Of a DNA stretch of 64,000 nucleotides, positions 25,780-35,071 are shown one piece after another (positions within the stretch are counted from its first letter, which is position 1; the number at the start of each line of letters is the position of its first letter). Source of the DNA: Cellvibrionaceae bacterium (GTDB lineage Bacteria > Pseudomonadota > Gammaproteobacteria > Pseudomonadales > Cellvibrionaceae); assembly GCA_021151695.1 (NCBI GenBank), contig JAGKWU010000007.1:164478-228477 (forward strand), written 5' to 3'. The translations under genes and the position numbers were made by a program. The notes under the pieces were generated by a model, which searched no databases, was not told where the DNA came from, and saw only the letters and a program-made list of their open reading frames with translations.

Positions 25780-28398
25780 GTGCTTGAAGCTTATCGTAAA
25801 CACGTCGCTGAACGCGCCGCTGAAGGTGTTCCACCAAAACCACTCACTGCAGAGCAAGTTGCCGGATTGGTTGAATTACTGAAGAACCCACCCGCTGGTG
25901 AAAATGAAGTCCTGTTAGACCTGATCACCAACCGCGTTCCTCCCGGCGTAGACGAAGCCGCTTACGTAAAAGCCGCCTTCTTAAGCGCAGTCGCCAAAGG
26001 CGAAGACTCCTCTCCCCTGATCGACAAACCTCTCGCGGTAAAACTCCTGGGCATGATGCTCGGCGGTTACAACATCGAAACCCTGGTTACCTTGTTGGAC
26101 GACGCAGCCCTCGGCAAACTGGCCGCACAAGAATTGAAACACACCTTGCTGATGTTTGACGCTTTCCACGATGTGGAAGAAAAAGCCAAAGCCGGCAATG
26201 CTAACGCTAAAGAATTGATCCAAAGCTGGGCTGATGGCGAGTGGTTCACCAGCAAGCCAAAAGTACCGGAAAGCACCAAGCTGACCGTGTTCAAAGTGAC
26301 TGGCGAAACCAACACTGACGACCTGTCTCCTGCGCCTGATGCATGGTCTCGCCCTGACATTCCACTTCACGCCCTTGCCATGTTCAAACTGGCCCGTGAA
26401 GGCATCACCCCAGACCAACCAGGCTCTGTTGGCCCGGTTAAACAAATTGAAGCCCTGAAAACCAAAGGTCACCCGCTGGTATTCGTTGGTGACGTAGTAG
26501 GTACTGGCTCTTCCCGTAAATCTGCCACCAACTCTGTACTCTGGTTTATCGGTGAAGACATTCCCGGCGTACCTAACAAGCGCACCGGCGGTGTGTGCAT
26601 CGGTGGCAAAGTGGCCCCGATTTTCTACAACACTATGGAAGACGCCGGCGCCCTGGTATTCGAAGCACCTGTTGAGCTGCTGAACACTGGCGACGTGATT
26701 GAAATCCGCCCCTACGAAGGCAAGATCCTGAACGGTGAAACCGGTGCGGTGATCTCTGAATTCAGTTTGAAATCCGACGTGTTGCTGGACGAAGTTCAAG
26801 CTGGCGGCCGTATTCCGCTGATCGTTGGTCGCGGTTTGACGACTAAAGCACGCGCCTCCTTGGGCCTGCCTGCAAGCACCCTGTTCCGTTTGCCAGAATC
26901 ACCCACTGATACCGGTAAGGGCTTTACCCTCGCACAAAAAATGGTAGGCAAGGCGTGCGGTGTTACTGGTATTCGTCCTGGCACTTACTGTGAACCCCAC
27001 ATGACCACCGTGGGCTCGCAAGATACCACCGGCCCAATGACCCGCGACGAGCTGAAAGACCTGGCCTGCCTGGGCTTCTCTGCCGACCTGACCATGCAGT
27101 CTTTCTGTCACACGGCCGCTTATCCAAAGCCTGTTGATATCGAAACACAACACACCCTGCCCGACTTCATCATGACACGCGGCGGTGTTTCTTTGCGTCC
27201 AGGCGACGGTATCATCCACTCCTGGCTGAACCGTATGTTGCTGCCAGACACCGTAGGTACTGGTGGTGACTCCCACACCCGCTTCCCAATCGGTATCTCC
27301 TTCCCAGCCGGTTCTGGCCTGGTGGCGTTTGCCGCAGCGACTGGCGTTATGCCATTGGATATGCCTGAGTCTGTGCTGGTGCGCTTTAAGGGCGAACTGC
27401 AACCAGGTATTACCTTACGTGACCTGGTAAACGCAATTCCCCTGTACGCTATCAAAGACGGCTTGCTGACTGTTGAGAAGAAAGGCAAGAAGAACATCTT
27501 CTCTGGCCGTATCCTTGAAGTAGAAGGCCTGCCGAACCTGAAGGTAGAACAAGCGTTTGAAATCTCCGACGCCTCTGCCGAACGCTCTGCGGCTGGCTGT
27601 ACCATCAAGTTGGACAAGGCGCCAATCATCGAATACATGACCTCCAACATCACCATGCTGCGCTGGATGATCGAACAAGGTTACGGCGATGTGCGCACCC
27701 TGGAGCGTCGCGCCCAAAAGATGGAAGCCTGGATTGCCAACCCTGAATTGATGGAAGCTGATGCTGATGCCGAATACGCCGCTATCATCGACATCGATCT
27801 GGCTGACATCAAAGAGCCAATCCTGGCTTGCCCGAACGACCCGGACGATGTGAAAGTATTGTCTGAAGTTCAAGGCGCGAAGATTGATGAGGTGTTCATC
27901 GGCTCCTGCATGACCAACATCGGCCACTTCCGCGCTGCTGGTAAGCTGCTGGCGTCGACCAAAGACGAGCTGTCTACCCGCCTGTGGATCGCCCCGCCAA
28001 CCAAGATGGATCAACACCAACTGGTTGAAGAAGGCTACTACAGCATTTTCGGCACCAAAGGCGCTCGTACCGAGATGCCAGGCTGCTCACTCTGCATGGG
28101 TAACCAGGCACGTGTAGCACCTAACTCAACCGTGGTATCTACCTCTACCCGTAACTTCCCCAACCGTTTGGGCAATGGCGCTGATGTATATCTGGCGTCT
28201 GCTGAACTGGCTGCGGTTGCTGCGGTACTGGGCAAGCTGCCAACACCGGAAGAGTATTTAAGCTACGCCAACAAGTTGAACAGCATGAGCAGCGATATTT
28301 ACCGCTACCTCAACTTCAACGAAATCGCGAGCTACCAGGAAGCCGCTGACGAAGGCAAGCGCATTGCCGCCGTTGAGATCCAGACTGTAGCGCTTTAA
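25780..28398 (+). CDS. acnB: Aconitate hydratase B
   Basis: 872 residues (E. coli AcnB has 865), GTG start with AAGAGGAT upstream. The N-terminal block MLEAYRKHVAERAAEG and VPPGVDEAAYVKAAFL match AcnB closely. AcnB interconverts citrate and isocitrate through cis-aconitate in the TCA and glyoxylate cycles. The 4Fe-4S cysteines are present in GSCMTNIGHF and CSLCMGNQ. The N-terminal HEAT-like domain and the swivel domain precede the catalytic domains, as in all AcnB. A terminator follows 33 bases after the stop. Confidence 0.98.
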   Translation: MLEAYRKHVAERAAEGVPPKPLTAEQVAGLVELLKNPPAGENEVLLDLITNRVPPGVDEAAYVKAAFLSAVAKGEDSSPLIDKPLAVKLLGMMLGGYNIETLVTLLDDAALGKLAAQELKHTLLMFDAFHDVEEKAKAGNANAKELIQSWADGEWFTSKPKVPESTKLTVFKVTGETNTDDLSPAPDAWSRPDIPLHALAMFKLAREGITPDQPGSVGPVKQIEALKTKGHPLVFVGDVVGTGSSRKSATNSVLWFIGEDIPGVPNKRTGGVCIGGKVAPIFYNTMEDAGALVFEAPVELLNTGDVIEIRPYEGKILNGETGAVISEFSLKSDVLLDEVQAGGRIPLIVGRGLTTKARASLGLPASTLFRLPESPTDTGKGFTLAQKMVGKACGVTGIRPGTYCEPHMTTVGSQDTTGPMTRDELKDLACLGFSADLTMQSFCHTAAYPKPVDIETQHTLPDFIMTRGGVSLRPGDGIIHSWLNRMLLPDTVGTGGDSHTRFPIGISFPAGSGLVAFAAATGVMPLDMPESVLVRFKGELQPGITLRDLVNAIPLYAIKDGLLTVEKKGKKNIFSGRILEVEGLPNLKVEQAFEISDASAERSAAGCTIKLDKAPIIEYMTSNITMLRWMIEQGYGDVRTLERRAQKMEAWIANPELMEADADAEYAAIIDIDLADIKEPILACPNDPDDVKVLSEVQGAKIDEVFIGSCMTNIGHFRAAGKLLASTKDELSTRLWIAPPTKMDQHQLVEEGYYSIFGTKGARTEMPGCSLCMGNQARVAPNSTVVSTSTRNFPNRLGNGADVYLASAELAAVAAVLGKLPTPEEYLSYANKLNSMSSDIYRYLNFNEIASYQEAADEGKRIAAVEIQTVAL

Positions 28399-28429
28399 TC
28401 CTTATAGAGCAGCACGCAGTTTGATCGAG

Positions 28430-28455
28430 AAAAACCCGCTTCGGCGGGTTTTTTT
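28430..28455 (+). terminator. Rho-independent terminator after acnB
   Basis: AAACCCGC-TTCG-GCGGGTTT with a UUCG-type tetraloop followed by Ts. Confidence 0.92.
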
Positions 28456-28525
28456 ATGCCTGATTTTTAGCCCCTAAATCTCCTCATAACTGCAATAGCA
28501 CAATCCTTATCTCCAACTATACTTC

Positions 28526-28541
28526 TGGCATAAATGCTGCT
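28526..28541 (+). promoter_or_regulatory. Candidate sigma-54 promoter of the maf gene
   Basis: TGGCATAAATGCTGCT has the GG-N10-GC spacing required for sigma-54, with a weak -12 element (CTGCT rather than TTGCA). It ends about 65 bases before the start at 28607. Confidence 0.45.
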
Positions 28542-28606
28542 GAATAACAGTTTTCGAGCGTGGGCGACAATTTGCTGACGCACCCATTTTTTCGCTAGAG
28601 GTCGTT

Positions 28607-30679
28607 ATGGAATCCATTGAACAAATGCTCAGGCAAGCCGAGTTAACACAAAAGAACCTTGAGCTTGACCTGATGTTCACCAGAAATATGGAGTTTTTCC
28701 AGGAGGCTTCCCCCGAAATCTACAAACAGTTTCGCAATTACACACCCACTAAATTGCAACTAGCCTTTACCGAAGACAGTTATGTAAACCTGCTCAACCT
28801 CGAAGGTACCAAGGGTTATGTATATAGCAAAGAGCCAGTGACTTTTTGCCGCGAGTACATCGAAAAATATACCGAGCTCCCGACGGCTTACCGCATCACA
28901 GCACGCACCACAAAAGCCATAGACGTGGAGAATGATGCGCATATCCACCATATGAACCCGCTGATTGAATATATGAATCAGCGGGAAGTGGCGGATCGCC
29001 CACAAATCCTTGAAGAGAGTACCCAGTTTATGCTGGTGCTGGGTATAGGTATGGGCCTCCATATCCCCATGCTGCTGGAGAAAACTGACGTGCGCCACAT
29101 GTGCATACTTGAGCCGCACAACGACAACTTTCACGCCTCGTTACATTGCATTGATTGGCGCGCGCTCTACCACGCGTTTGATCGTCAGCGCTGCACATTA
29201 AATTTGGTATTGGGCCAAAATGCCCACGGCAGTTTTGAATTGATTCGTCGCTACCTCAATCAAATCGGTCTTTTTAATTCTGTTCGCCCTTACGTGTTTG
29301 ATCACTTGAGTAGCCCAGAAATGAAAGAGGCTACCGGCGTATTTTTTGACAAGCTACCCACCATGATTGGTGCCATGGGTTACTTTGACGATGAGCAAGT
29401 GAGCCTCTCGCACACAGTGGCCAACTATCGCAATGAGATCGCCATATTGCGCGATCACGTTCAGCTCAATCAAAAACAACTGGATATCCCTGTATTCGTC
29501 TGCGCCAATGGGCCATCGCTTGATAACGTGGTTGAATTTTTACGCACACATCAAAACGATGTCATTATTATTTCTTGCGGTACTGCACTGGGTTCACTTG
29601 CCAAAGCAGGGATTAAACCTGACTTCCACGTAGAAATGGAGCGCACCCGCCCTACCGTAGAATGGATTGAAACCTCAACCACACCGGAGTTTCGCAAAGA
29701 TATTATTTGCCTCGGCTTGAATACCGTTCACCCGGATACGTTTGATCTTTTCGAAACCCGTGGCATGGGGATGAAGAGTAACGATCTGGGCACACATTTT
29801 ATTTGCCAATATATTGGCGAAGACCAATTCCTGATTAACCTCGCACTCTCCAACCCTACCGTAGGTAACACAGGCATGGCGTTCGCTGCTGCCTTAGGTT
29901 TTAGCGAGATTTATATCGCTGGCCTCGATCTGGGCTTTGCCGCTGACGGACAACACCACTCATCGCTCAGTAAACACTACGATATAAAAGATGAGCACCA
30001 GGAAGGTCTCAACCTTTATAAAGCCGATGCCACGGGCAACAAAAAATTGCCCGGCAACTTTGGTGGCGAGATCATCAGCACCTCAGTCTATTCCCACGCG
30101 CGCATTTCGGTAGAAACGCTGCTGCGCCAGTACCCACACATTAAATGCTACAACACTAGCAACGGCGTATTTATTCGCGGCAGTACTCCTACCCCCATTG
30201 CTGACGTACAAATTACACCGCGCAACCTGGACAAAACCAATTTCTGTCACGATCTTTATTCAAAATATTTCCACACCAAAGGTTTGAAAAAGATTTTATC
30301 CAATGAAGAAGTCGCCAACCACTTCAAACCCGCTATGGCCATGTGCGAAGAGTTTTCCAAACTCTTTAAACATAAAGTCAAAAGCCGCGCTGACGCCTTT
30401 GATTTGCTGAGCACTCACCATGAAATACTCTTACGCGCAGGTATGAACCCCAAACATCAGTACGCTTACTCCATCCTGAAAGGCAGCGTGCACTCCTTTA
30501 ACTTTGTACTTGCCAAATGCTTATACAATGGCAACAACATTGAAGAAGGTATAGATATTTTCAATACGGGCGTAGAGCACTACCAACGCTTCCTGAAACA
30601 GGCCGTGGAAAAAATGAAATCCAGTCTTTTGGAAAAAGACAAACGCAGCCGCAACCTGGCGACGAAATTGAAAAGCTGA
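28607..30679 (+). CDS. Motility-associated (Maf-type) flagellin glycosyltransferase, DUF115
   Basis: 690 residues. The central block VFVCANGPSLDN, IISCGTALGSLAKAGIKPDFHVEMER is the DUF115/MptE-like signature of Maf proteins. In Campylobacter, Aeromonas and Geobacillus these transfer nonulosonic acids (pseudaminic, legionaminic or related) to Ser/Thr of flagellin. A preceding domain (FMLVLGIGMGLHIPMLL) is also typical. It is cytoplasmic. It converges on the neuABC operon and shares a terminator region with it, so context and family agree. The sugar transferred is inferred to be the NeuABC product. Confidence 0.85.
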   Translation: MESIEQMLRQAELTQKNLELDLMFTRNMEFFQEASPEIYKQFRNYTPTKLQLAFTEDSYVNLLNLEGTKGYVYSKEPVTFCREYIEKYTELPTAYRITARTTKAIDVENDAHIHHMNPLIEYMNQREVADRPQILEESTQFMLVLGIGMGLHIPMLLEKTDVRHMCILEPHNDNFHASLHCIDWRALYHAFDRQRCTLNLVLGQNAHGSFELIRRYLNQIGLFNSVRPYVFDHLSSPEMKEATGVFFDKLPTMIGAMGYFDDEQVSLSHTVANYRNEIAILRDHVQLNQKQLDIPVFVCANGPSLDNVVEFLRTHQNDVIIISCGTALGSLAKAGIKPDFHVEMERTRPTVEWIETSTTPEFRKDIICLGLNTVHPDTFDLFETRGMGMKSNDLGTHFICQYIGEDQFLINLALSNPTVGNTGMAFAAALGFSEIYIAGLDLGFAADGQHHSSLSKHYDIKDEHQEGLNLYKADATGNKKLPGNFGGEIISTSVYSHARISVETLLRQYPHIKCYNTSNGVFIRGSTPTPIADVQITPRNLDKTNFCHDLYSKYFHTKGLKKILSNEEVANHFKPAMAMCEEFSKLFKHKVKSRADAFDLLSTHHEILLRAGMNPKHQYAYSILKGSVHSFNFVLAKCLYNGNNIEEGIDIFNTGVEHYQRFLKQAVEKMKSSLLEKDKRSRNLATKLKS

Positions 30680-30691
30680 AACAAGAAATTA

Positions 30692-30732
30692 GAAACAAAA
30701 AGGCCGCTTATCAAAGCGGCCTTTTTGTTTCT
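30692..30732. terminator. Terminator after the Maf gene, possibly bidirectional
   Basis: GAAACAAAAAGGCCGCTT pairs perfectly with AAGCGGCCTTTTTGTTTC around a short loop, giving A and T tracts on both sides. It lies 13 bases after the maf stop. Confidence 0.92.
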
Positions 30733-30777
30733 TCTCGCTCCCAAGCTCTAATGTGACTATGAGAAGACTGTGTATTT

Positions 30778-30887
30778 GGGAGTTGTCATCCTAGCCGGCC
30801 GCTCCCACAAGGAATCCAGAGACTTTGCTCTCATACAACATCAAGAACACAAAGGCACTGGGTCCCCTTACGGGGATGACGATTCCC
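30778..30887. repeat. Dispersed inverted-repeat element, copy 3 (degenerate)
   Basis: Arms GGGAGTTGTCATCC (30778-30791) and GGATGACGATTCCC (30874-30887) with two mismatches. The interior keeps fragments such as GAATCCAGAG of the full-length copy at 20386. It sits between the convergent maf and pyruvyltransferase genes. Confidence 0.75.
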
Positions 30888-30907
30888 CCGAGCATTCAGC
30901 GTCTGGT

Positions 30908-32074
30908 TCATGCTGTCTGGTTAACCAAAGAGACCAACGCCTGAAAAAAAACATTAGAACCAGCATCCAATTGATTCCTGACCAGCGCATTTTTAGCCTT
31001 AACCGCATTCGCATCAGCAATAAGGTTATTCACCACCCTATTCAACTGCTCCGCAAAATCACTACGATTCGCATACACTGCGCGCCCCAGCAAATCCAAC
31101 TCTTCATAGAGATCATGCAATTTTGGATAGCTGATCAAAGGAATCGCAGGAACATCAAGCGCAATAGAACAAACATTGGTATGAAAGCGCATCCCCATGA
31201 CCAGTTCACATTGTTTGTAGAGAGCGAAGATGTGATCACAGGCCTGCCAGCCGCAGGCAAAGGGCGCGACTATCACGCGATCCCGACAGAGACGATCATC
31301 CAGATGCGTCATAAATTCGCCGATGGATAACACATCTTTGAAAATATGAGGAAAGAGAATCAGATTTAAATCGGGATCATTAACGAGTGCCGATTCCAGA
31401 AAGCGCGCATAGGCTGTTAAAAAATCTTTCCAGCCAATATAACCCTCTTTATCTTGTGGAAAACGCAAAGCTTCCATATCTGAGGCTATATTGATTCCCC
31501 AAAAGCGCTTCGCCGGTAAATACGACGCGACTGTATCTTCAACGCTGTAAGAAAAGCCACCATCAGGGACAATAGCTACACCCTGGTGAAGATCAGCTCG
31601 ATCAGGATAGGCAAGCTTCAGATTTTTAAGAGAGCCATCGTTGCGGAAGGAAATGAGCACATTGGGCTGGCGAATGCATTGTTCTAAAAAGCTGGAAAAT
31701 TTTTGCAGATTCTCTGGTTTGCAGCCTTTATGGATATCAAAGCCAACACCGAAAAACACCAGCGGTTTGGTGATTTCTTGCATTCGATCATTGCTGAGAT
31801 TGATAGTGGTTGCCGTCGCAGATTCATCAAGCCAAGGCTCAAAGAAATTACCGCCACCAATAATCACCAGATCATGACTATTCGCCAGGGTGACAAATTT
31901 TTCATCGAAGGTCCAACGATGCTCGCCGGTATAAATGCGGTAGCAATAACGGATTTCCAATTCCGTGTAGCTGGGCTTTACACCCAGAGCAGCTTCCAGG
32001 CGGCTGCGCATACCTGTGTGGTTGGCATTATCGCCAATATTGCCGGTGAAGCTGGCGATGTGCAGCACTTTCAT
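30908..32074 (-). CDS. Polysaccharide pyruvyl transferase family protein
   Basis: 388 residues. The N-terminus VLHIASFTGNIGDNANHTGM, then LVIIGGGNFFEPW, and late CELVMGMRFHTNVCSIALDVPAIPLIS match the polysaccharide pyruvyltransferase family (PF04230), a GT-B-like fold that puts pyruvate ketals on glycans from phosphoenolpyruvate. It is the last gene of the neuA-neuB-neuC operon, 13 bases after neuC. A role in decorating the flagellar nonulosonate glycan is inferred from position. AAGGACGG precedes the ATG. Confidence 0.8.
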   Translation of the reverse strand: MKVLHIASFTGNIGDNANHTGMRSRLEAALGVKPSYTELEIRYCYRIYTGEHRWTFDEKFVTLANSHDLVIIGGGNFFEPWLDESATATTINLSNDRMQEITKPLVFFGVGFDIHKGCKPENLQKFSSFLEQCIRQPNVLISFRNDGSLKNLKLAYPDRADLHQGVAIVPDGGFSYSVEDTVASYLPAKRFWGINIASDMEALRFPQDKEGYIGWKDFLTAYARFLESALVNDPDLNLILFPHIFKDVLSIGEFMTHLDDRLCRDRVIVAPFACGWQACDHIFALYKQCELVMGMRFHTNVCSIALDVPAIPLISYPKLHDLYEELDLLGRAVYANRSDFAEQLNRVVNNLIADANAVKAKNALVRNQLDAGSNVFFQALVSLVNQTA

Positions 32075-32087
32075 TGGCTGGCCGTCC

Positions 32088-33212
32088 TTACATATCTACA
32101 AAGGTTTTTTGTTTGTTGGTTTCCCAGACTGATTCTTGCTGCAGGATACTGAAAAATTTACTGCTACTATCACCCTCACCAAAATGCTGAATGGGCTCTG
32201 GCTCTAAATAAGCCACAGACTCTATGGCCTCAGAAATAGCCACGAAGGTAGAGTGACAATTAATAACACTCGGTAGGTTGGCGCGATTGGATTGGCGGGT
32301 GCCAATATTAATAGCAGGAACACCGTAATAAGGCGCCTCCATTAATGCCGAGCTGGAGTTGCCGATAATAAACTCTGCGTGCTTGAGCAACGTTAAAAAA
32401 TAATCAAAACGCATTGAGGGGTAAACTTTGAAATTGAGCGTATTTCTATCAATACGCTCATACTCACTGATAATTTTTTCACTGCCACTGTCGTTATTGG
32501 GGAAGATCACTACATAGTTTTTGCCAGAGTTGATAACCGCATCCACCAATTCGCGAATCTGGCGTTCCACATCCTCCACCTCGGTGGTCACCGGGTGATA
32601 AAGCAGAATTGCGTAATCTTCGAACGGAATCCCGTACCAGGTTTTTACTTCATCCAAGGTGGGCAAGTCGGGAGAAAACAGTGAATCTACATCTGGAGAA
32701 CCTATAGGATAAATATTTTTGGAAATTTCACCCAGCTGCATCAAACGCTGCTTTGCCCGATCATTGGTGACGAAATGTATATGGGAAAGCTTGCTGACGG
32801 AGTGACGAATCAAATCATCAATGGTGCCGGAAACCTCACCGCCTTCGATATGAGCCACTAATATATTGTTGAGCGCACCAACGATGGCGCCAGCAAGAGC
32901 CTCTACCCTATCGCCGTGAACCACCAACATATCTGGCTGGATTTCCTTTACGTAATCCGATAAGCCTGCAATGGTTTTACCCAATACAGAATCCATAGTA
33001 TCGCTGTAATTCTGATTGATGTACTGGTAAATATTCTGGTAACCGCGCCGTTCGATTTCGCGGCAGGTATAGCCATATTTGCGCAGCATGTGCATACCGG
33101 TCACAAAGATATGGACTTCAAACCCGGTGGCATTTTGCAAAATATCCAGCAGCGAACGGATCTTACCGAAGTCCGCGCGAGTGCCAGAAAGAAACACAAT
33201 TTTTTTATGCAT
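32088..33212 (-). CDS. neuC: UDP-N-acetylglucosamine 2-epimerase (hydrolysing), NeuC/LegG type
   Basis: 374 residues from ATG 33212, which overlaps the neuB stop by 8 bases and has AAGGG upstream. The start VFLSGTRADFGKIRSLL, the block DMLVVHGDRVEALAGAI and AHIEGGEVSGTIDDLIRHSVSKLSH identify the hydrolysing UDP-GlcNAc 2-epimerase family. These enzymes release ManNAc (NeuC) or 2,4-diacetamido-6-deoxymannose (LegG) as the first nonulosonate precursor. The absence of nearby dehydratase and aminotransferase genes favours NeuC, but those could lie elsewhere. Confidence 0.88.
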   Translation of the reverse strand: MHKKIVFLSGTRADFGKIRSLLDILQNATGFEVHIFVTGMHMLRKYGYTCREIERRGYQNIYQYINQNYSDTMDSVLGKTIAGLSDYVKEIQPDMLVVHGDRVEALAGAIVGALNNILVAHIEGGEVSGTIDDLIRHSVSKLSHIHFVTNDRAKQRLMQLGEISKNIYPIGSPDVDSLFSPDLPTLDEVKTWYGIPFEDYAILLYHPVTTEVEDVERQIRELVDAVINSGKNYVVIFPNNDSGSEKIISEYERIDRNTLNFKVYPSMRFDYFLTLLKHAEFIIGNSSSALMEAPYYGVPAINIGTRQSNRANLPSVINCHSTFVAISEAIESVAYLEPEPIQHFGEGDSSSKFFSILQQESVWETNKQKTFVDM

Positions 33213-34263
33213 GGGCAAGCCCTTCGACGTCTTGATAAGCCAGCAATTCATCAGCCGCTATATCTTTGGTCGCCACTTTACCAATCACATCATCGTAAAA
33301 TTCCGCGAGTATTTCACCGGTACCCGGCCGCTTCACCCAAATATTATCCTCGGTAAAAGGTTCGCCTTTTTTGACTGGCTTGATGGTAACCACAGTCGCA
33401 TAGGCAAAATTAATCGTGGGCTGTTCCTCTTTCACAATGCCTTTGCGACCGCCGCGGGCTTTGTGCAATACCGCCGAGCCTTGGATCAATTCACTCAGCG
33501 CGGCTGGATCCATAGAGCAAACAATATCCGGCCCCTCACGAGTCATGGAATCAGTAAAGTGGCGCTCCAGAATATCTGCCCCCAATGCAACAGCTCCAAG
33601 ACATGCGAAGTTACCGATGGTGTGATCCGAAAGCCCAACCACCGAATCGGGAAACTCAGCTTGTAATTCACGCACGGCTTCCAAACGCACTAACTCCGGC
33701 GGAGTCGGATAAATATTGGTACAGTGCATCAAGGCATAGGGAATTTTGTATTCACGGAAAATTTCTACGGCTTTGCGAATACTCTCAATGGTATTCATGC
33801 CAGTACTTAAAATAATCGGCTTGCCTTTTTTAGCGATGTGTTTGATTAACGGATAGTTATTGCATTCGCCCGAACCAATTTTGTAAGCCGAAACATTCAT
33901 ACGCTCCAGTCGCTCAACGGCGGCGCGAGAGAAAGGTGTGCTGATAAAAACAGCCCCCTTCTCTTCTACATATTTTTGCAGTGCAATTTCATCTTCTTCG
34001 TTAAGCGCACACTCTTCCATAATTTTGTAGATGGGCTTGTCAGAATTGCCCGGCTTAATGCGCTTGGCCTCACCAGCCATTTCATCTTCTACGATATGGG
34101 TTTGGTGTTTGATCACTTCTGCACCAGCGCTTACGGCGGCATCCACCATTTCTTTTGCGATGGCAAGCGAACCATTGTGATTGATCCCAATTTCGGCAAT
34201 GACCAACGGTGGATAATCCGGCCCAACCAAGCGGCCGCCAATATTGATGACATTTTTACTCAT
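33205..34263 (-). CDS. neuB: N-acetylneuraminate/nonulosonate synthase NeuB
   Basis: 352 residues from ATG 34263, which overlaps the neuA stop by 8 bases and follows AGGCAGGTG. NeuB condenses ManNAc (or its analogue) with phosphoenolpyruvate. The TIM barrel shows VIAEIGINHNGSLAIAKEM, KHQTH, FSRAAVERL, KIGSGECNNYPLI and GLSDHT. The C-terminal 60 residues are the SAF (antifreeze-like) domain with NIWVKRPGTGE. Whether the product is Neu5Ac, legionaminic acid or a related sugar cannot be fixed from sequence alone. Confidence 0.92.
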   Translation of the reverse strand: MSKNVINIGGRLVGPDYPPLVIAEIGINHNGSLAIAKEMVDAAVSAGAEVIKHQTHIVEDEMAGEAKRIKPGNSDKPIYKIMEECALNEEDEIALQKYVEEKGAVFISTPFSRAAVERLERMNVSAYKIGSGECNNYPLIKHIAKKGKPIILSTGMNTIESIRKAVEIFREYKIPYALMHCTNIYPTPPELVRLEAVRELQAEFPDSVVGLSDHTIGNFACLGAVALGADILERHFTDSMTREGPDIVCSMDPAALSELIQGSAVLHKARGGRKGIVKEEQPTINFAYATVVTIKPVKKGEPFTEDNIWVKRPGTGEILAEFYDDVIGKVATKDIAADELLAYQDVEGLAHA

Positions 34264-34951
34264 GGGACACCTGCCTTTGCAAAAGCGCCGTTTCGGCGGC
34301 AACTAAATCACTGGGAATATCTATATCCAGGCTATCAGCCTCGGACATGTGGTATGGAATTATTTGACTGCGCGGAATTTTGTTTTCACGCAAAAATTCC
34401 GCAACGCTAAAAATATAGAGTGCGCCGTTGGGCATAAACACTGGCGGCAAATCCTGCCGGCGCGTGTAAGACGTATTTGCTCCCGCAAGCGGCGCCAAAA
34501 AATCGCCGCCACCAAGATAGGCTTTTAGTATTTTATTATCGATCTCATAAACGCTGATCAGGCTGCGACAATCGGGACGAGCGCGGTATTGTGCATGGGC
34601 CTCGCGAATATGCTCGGCGGTACGCAGCGGTGACGTTGGTTGCAAAAGAATAATTATATCTTCAGGAGCCAAATGTTCGCGCTCGATAAATTCGCCAATG
34701 ACAGGATCAGTAGGCGACGTATCCTGGGCCAACGCAGGGTCGCGCTTGATTGCCGCAGCACCCAAATCACTACCAACAGCCAAGATGGCCTCATCATCCG
34801 ACGAAACGTAGATAGCATCAATTACTTGTGAATTCCGGGCCGCCGCTATGCTGTATGCAATCAAAGGCTTACCCAAGAGAGGCGCGAGATTTTTTTGCTT
34901 GATACCTTTTGAGCCCCCGCGAGCGGGAACCAGGGCAAAGACTTTAGACAT
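34256..34951 (-). CDS. neuA: Acylneuraminate cytidylyltransferase NeuA
   Basis: 231 residues from ATG 34951; the frame opens upstream at 34999 but the conserved start is VFALVPARGGSKGIKQKN, the CTP-binding loop. LLQPTSPLRTAEHI is the second family block, and the C-terminal SEADSLDIDIPSD contains the metal-binding Asp pair. NeuA activates the nonulosonic acid as its CMP-sugar. It is the first gene of the neuA-neuB-neuC-pyruvyltransferase operon, with a sigma-54-like site 44 bases upstream. Confidence 0.92.
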   Translation of the reverse strand: MSKVFALVPARGGSKGIKQKNLAPLLGKPLIAYSIAAARNSQVIDAIYVSSDDEAILAVGSDLGAAAIKRDPALAQDTSPTDPVIGEFIEREHLAPEDIIILLQPTSPLRTAEHIREAHAQYRARPDCRSLISVYEIDNKILKAYLGGGDFLAPLAGANTSYTRRQDLPPVFMPNGALYIFSVAEFLRENKIPRSQIIPYHMSEADSLDIDIPSDLVAAETALLQRQVSHE

Positions 34952-34994
34952 GGGATAACCGTTTTTTGACGCAATGGCTAATGAATAGTTATAT

Positions 34995-35010
34995 AGCAAA
35001 CATTACGCCA
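34995..35010 (-). promoter_or_regulatory. Candidate sigma-54 promoter of the neuABC operon
   Basis: On the minus strand TGGCGTAATGTTTGCT has TGG-N10-GC spacing and a good TTGCT -12 element; the -24 element is TGGCGT instead of TGGCAC. It ends 44 bases before the neuA start. Confidence 0.55.
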
Positions 35011-35021
35011 GCCGGCCAGAA

Positions 35022-35054
35022 AACGGCGGCAAACTTCCTTATTATTTCCGCCGT
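35022..35054 (-). terminator. Stem-loop downstream of fliD
   Basis: ACGGCGG and CCGCCGT form a 7-bp stem extended by AAA/TTT past a bulged C, 18 bases after the fliD stop. There is no long T run on the minus strand, so termination would be partial. The GCGGCAA word in the arm recurs near 59136 and 63679. Confidence 0.4.
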
Positions 35055-35071
35055 GCTACAGGTAAAGCAGG

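Noticed and set aside
25981..26799. 272-codon minus-strand frame
   Set aside because: Antisense of acnB; GC-biased codons keep the frame open.
30770..31330. 186-codon plus-strand frame
   Set aside because: It runs through repeat copy 3 and then antisense to the pyruvyltransferase, which has clear family motifs.
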